Origin: Sphingomonas sp.
GTDB taxonomy: Bacteria; Pseudomonadota; Alphaproteobacteria; Sphingomonadales; Sphingomonadaceae
Assembly: GCF_013816785.1 (NCBI RefSeq)
Contig: NZ_JACDDV010000015.1
Location: 1 to 39,339 of the forward strand
DNA length: 39,339 bases
Direction of reading: 5' to 3'
Shown: piece after piece, positions 37,167 to 39,339 of the stretch
Layout of the letters: each line of letters opens with the position of its first letter
How positions within the stretch are numbered: the first letter of the stretch is position 1
Notes under the pieces: generated by a model
The model's database searches: none
What the model was told of the DNA's origin: nothing
What the model saw: the letters and a program-made list of their open reading frames with translations, nothing else
Made by a program: the position numbers and the translations under genes

Positions 37167-38242
37167 GCGGCCCGTTGGACCCGGTCGGCGATGCGGTGCC
37201 ATTCGGCGAGGAATGCATCGACCTCGATTTCGCTCGTCGCCGGGCCGAAGCTAATGCGCAGGAATCCGCCGGCGACGTCGGGCGCGACGCCCATTGCCGC
37301 GAGCACCTCGCTCTGCTTCATCTTGCCCGATGAGCAGGCGCTGCCCGCGGACACGGCGATCCCGGCAAGGTCGAACTGGACCAGCAACGACGCGCTCGAT
37401 GCGCCGGGCAGCGCAACCGCGCCGATGTTCGGCAGGCGCGGGCTGGTCTCGCCGATCACGACGCCCCCGCTGGACCGGACCCCATCGTCAAGCCGCGCCC
37501 GCAACGCGGCAAGGCGATCCATGTCGTAAGGCTGGGCGGCCAACGCTGCAGCGAAGGCGAGCGCGCCAGGCATGTCCTGCGTCCCCCTGCGATAGCCCTT
37601 CTCCTGCCCACCGACGGGATCGAGTGTGGCGAGATCGCGAACCAGAAGCGCGCCGACGCCCGGTGGGCCGCCGAGCTTGTGCGCGGACAGGGCGATGAAG
37701 TCCGCATCGGGAAGCGGCGCTTTGCTTGCGCTTTGCGCGCAGTCAGCCAGCAGCAGCGACCCCGCTTCCCGAATGCGTGGCGCGAATCGGTCGAGCGGCT
37801 GCAAGATCCCGGTCTCGTTGTTGACCGCCTGGATCGCGATCAGCGTCGGGCCGTGCGCAAGGGTCGCGTCGAGTACTTCCTCGTCGATCAAGCCGTCGGC
37901 ACCGACCGGAATGACGCGAGAGCGCTCGCCCATCGCGTGGGGGACGATGGCATGCTCGGTCGCTCCGTGCGCTCGACCGGGAATGCGGGCGCGCGCGGCG
38001 ACGATCTCGACCGCCTCGCTAGCGCCGCTCGTGAAAATGACGTCATGCCGCCATTCGAGCGCGCCGGCGAGGGCGGTGCGGGCTTCCTCGAGCAAGGCGC
38101 GCGCGGCCCTCCCCTCGCCGTGCGGCGAACTCGGGTTGGCCCAGACGTCGAACCCGCGTTGCATCGCGGCGCGCGCCTCTGGCAGCACAGGCGTAGTCGC
38201 GGCATGGTCGAGGAAAATGCGGGCAGGCAAGGTAGCGTACAT
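37163..38242 (-). CDS. cysteine desulfurase (NifS family), first copy
   Basis: PLP-dependent desulfurase of 359 residues, a divergent paralogue of the next gene. It opens MYATLPARIFLDHAATTPVLPEA; PLP lysine K189 is in SAHKLGGPPGVG and catalytic C303 in SAGSACSSGKMKQSEVLAAMG. The active-site loop is intact. The gene has the shorter substrate-binding loops of the NifS-like group. It stops 4 nt into the second desulfurase, so the two are translationally coupled. The divergent alpha/beta hydrolase gene lies 101 bp upstream, with a CCTATATAGG palindrome in the shared promoter region. No iscU, suf genes or Rrf2 regulator are in the window; they may be to the right beyond it. Confidence 0.93.
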   Translation of the reverse strand: MYATLPARIFLDHAATTPVLPEARAAMQRGFDVWANPSSPHGEGRAARALLEEARTALAGALEWRHDVIFTSGASEAVEIVAARARIPGRAHGATEHAIVPHAMGERSRVIPVGADGLIDEEVLDATLAHGPTLIAIQAVNNETGILQPLDRFAPRIREAGSLLLADCAQSASKAPLPDADFIALSAHKLGGPPGVGALLVRDLATLDPVGGQEKGYRRGTQDMPGALAFAAALAAQPYDMDRLAALRARLDDGVRSSGGVVIGETSPRLPNIGAVALPGASSASLLVQFDLAGIAVSAGSACSSGKMKQSEVLAAMGVAPDVAGGFLRISFGPATSEIEVDAFLAEWHRIADRVQRAA

Positions 38243-38343
38243 CCTGTCGTTGCCTAAGGAAGCTGCTGCCCTATATAGGAGCCGTCGCCGCCACGCACCC
38301 GTCTCGCGGCCGATTTTTCACATCTGTTTCCAAGCGAGCGCCC

Positions 38344-39000
38344 ATGCCCGAAGTGATTTTCCCCGGACCCGAAGGCCGCCTTGAGGGCCGCTTCAGCCCG
38401 GGGCCGCGCCCGCGCGCGCCCGTGGCAATGATCCTCCACAGCCACCCGCAGGCCGGCGGCACGATGAACAACAAGCTGGTCCAGCTGCTCCACAAGGACT
38501 TCGTGCGCCGCGGCTTTGCCACGCTGCGCTTCAACTTCCGCGGCGTCGGCAAGAGCCAGGGGACGTTCGACAACGGCATCGGCGAATTGTCCGACTCGGC
38601 CAGCGCGCTCGACTGGGTCCAGCAGATCCATCCCGAGGCCGAACAGACGTGGGTCGCCGGCGTGAGCTTTGGCGCGTGGATCGGCATGCAATTGCTGATG
38701 CGCCGGCCCGAGATTCGCGGCTTCATCTCGGTCGCGCCGCCGGCCAACATGTATGACTTTTCGTTCCTCGCGCCCTGCCCCGCCTCCGGGATCATCATCC
38801 AGGGCGAGGCCGACGAGGTGGTCACCCCGCTCGCGGTGCAGAAGCTAGTCGACAAATTGCGCACCCAGCGCCACATCACCATCGCCCACGACACCATCCC
38901 CGGCGCCAACCATTTCTTCGCCAACGAGATGGATTTGCTGATGAAAAGCGTCGACAAATATCTCGACTATCGCCTCGACCCGAGCTGCCCGATCCGGTGA
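38344..39000 (+). CDS. alpha/beta hydrolase
   Basis: Serine hydrolase-fold protein of 218 residues. Elements: ILHSHPQAGGTMNNKLVQLLHKDF (oxyanion-type HxxPxxGG region), the RGVGKSQGTFDNGIGEL loop, nucleophile elbow GVSFG with S108, and a late histidine in PGANHFF. No signal peptide is present. This dienelactone hydrolase-like small family is frequently found next to Fe-S assembly genes in alphaproteobacteria, which fits the divergent cysteine desulfurases, but the substrate is not known. The start at ATG 38344 follows the 101-bp divergent promoter region. Confidence 0.9.
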   Translation: MPEVIFPGPEGRLEGRFSPGPRPRAPVAMILHSHPQAGGTMNNKLVQLLHKDFVRRGFATLRFNFRGVGKSQGTFDNGIGELSDSASALDWVQQIHPEAEQTWVAGVSFGAWIGMQLLMRRPEIRGFISVAPPANMYDFSFLAPCPASGIIIQGEADEVVTPLAVQKLVDKLRTQRHITIAHDTIPGANHFFANEMDLLMKSVDKYLDYRLDPSCPIR

Positions 39001-39004
39001 ATCG

Positions 39005-39181
39005 CTAAACCGTCCAAATCAGCACGTTGATCACGAATACCAGACCGCAGGCGGTCATCAGCAGGCCGCGCTTGCGGTCGGTGCGAAGCGCGCGCAGGCC
39101 GAAAATCAGGAGCAGCGCGGCGGCCAGCATCGTGATCGCCAGCACGGCGGAAACAAACTTGCTCAGGATTAATCCTTTCAC
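39005..39181 (-). CDS. small two-TM membrane protein, unknown function
   Basis: A minus-strand frame from GTG 39181 to TAG at 39007-39005 encodes 58 residues: KFVSAVLAITMLAAALLLIFGL, then RALRTDRKRGLLMTACG, then LVFVINVLIWTV. Two hydrophobic helices flank a basic cytoplasmic-type loop, so it is likely a two-TM inner-membrane protein. The start is uncertain: GTG 39181 has AAGAAGG almost touching it, whereas CTG 39166 has AAAGGA with a 6-nt spacer and would yield a 53-residue product. It converges with the alpha/beta hydrolase gene. I do not recognise a named family. Confidence 0.6.
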   Translation of the reverse strand: MKGLILSKFVSAVLAITMLAAALLLIFGLRALRTDRKRGLLMTACGLVFVINVLIWTV

Positions 39182-39215
39182 GCCTTCTTAACGGTGGGCG
39201 CTGCATGATGTCGCC

Positions 39216-39339
39216 ATGCCCGATGTCCAGCAGCAACAGGCGCGCCTTGAAGAGGCGTTCGAGCGGATCGAGGAAACGATCCTGCCGTGCATCGCGATGA
39301 TGCTCGACACGCTGCTCGATGCTTCGGCCAACCTCGCCA
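39216..39339 (+). CDS. partial CDS running off the window end, unknown
   Basis: From ATG 39216 an open frame continues to the window end without a stop: MPDVQQQQARLEEAFERIEE, then TILPCIAMMLDTLLDASANLA. The 41 residues look helical with a Gln-rich start; no family can be named. ATGs at 39205 and 39208 are in other frames or lack support. Confidence 0.5.
   Translation, partial: MPDVQQQQARLEEAFERIEETILPCIAMMLDTLLDASANLA

Overview
The window is a dense, GC-rich chromosomal segment of an alphaproteobacterium, most likely a sphingomonad (Sphingomonadaceae or a close relative). The pointers are the fused ispDF gene, the dusB–ntrYX–hfq–hflX–mazG neighbourhood, an Hfq with two Sm domains in one chain, a HisKA_2-type kinase with a GAF domain, and EcfG-like (GGAAC-N17-GTT) promoters. 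Assignment is from gene content only; no 16S rRNA is present. The content is mainly housekeeping. I see no phage, transposase, CRISPR array or obvious defence cassette.

Layout. 1–5.1 kb: a GNAT acetyltransferase, a GAF/HisKA_2 sensor kinase, glutaryl-CoA dehydrogenase and a TonB-dependent receptor. 5.1–6.9 kb: a lower-GC islet with an acyltransferase-3 membrane protein and a possible coupled small ORF, ending at tRNA-Ser(UGA). 7.1–14.7 kb: a co-directional run with a MltB-like lytic transglycosylase, a D,D-carboxypeptidase, tmk, holB, metG, tatD, an MBL hydrolase and a membrane-anchored retropepsin-like protease. Many of these junctions overlap by 4 nt. 14.8–22.0 kb: mazG (+) converges on a minus-strand operon dusB–ntrY–ntrX–hfq–hflX, combining nitrogen/redox two-component control, a tandem-domain RNA chaperone and a ribosome-associated GTPase. 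22.1–25.8 kb: ispDF–pncC on plus, a COQ10/RatA-like protein and lipA on minus, and a beta-carbonic anhydrase. 25.8–29.9 kb: a glycine-zipper lipoprotein, a NYN-domain protein, a putative general-stress cluster (PAS, PPOX-fold, DoxX) with two EcfG-like promoters, a YdeI/OmpD-associated protein and an unknown 114-aa protein. 29.9–39.3 kb: ettA, an acyl-CoA ligase, ybaB and dnaX, the small SRP RNA, a tandem cysteine desulfurase pair with a [2Fe-2S] ferredoxin, a divergent alpha/beta hydrolase, a small two-TM protein and the start of a last CDS cut by the window end.

Most notable: the tandem Hfq, whose halves differ at RNA-contact positions; hflX, which appears to start at CTG overlapping the hfq stop behind a well-placed Shine-Dalgarno; NtrX lacking the GAFTGA loop; absence of ntrBC between dusB and ntrY; two identically spaced EcfG-like promoters before stress-type genes; and two palindromic intergenic repeats. 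No clearly new multi-gene system is visible; the Hfq/HflX locus is the best candidate for unusual biology.
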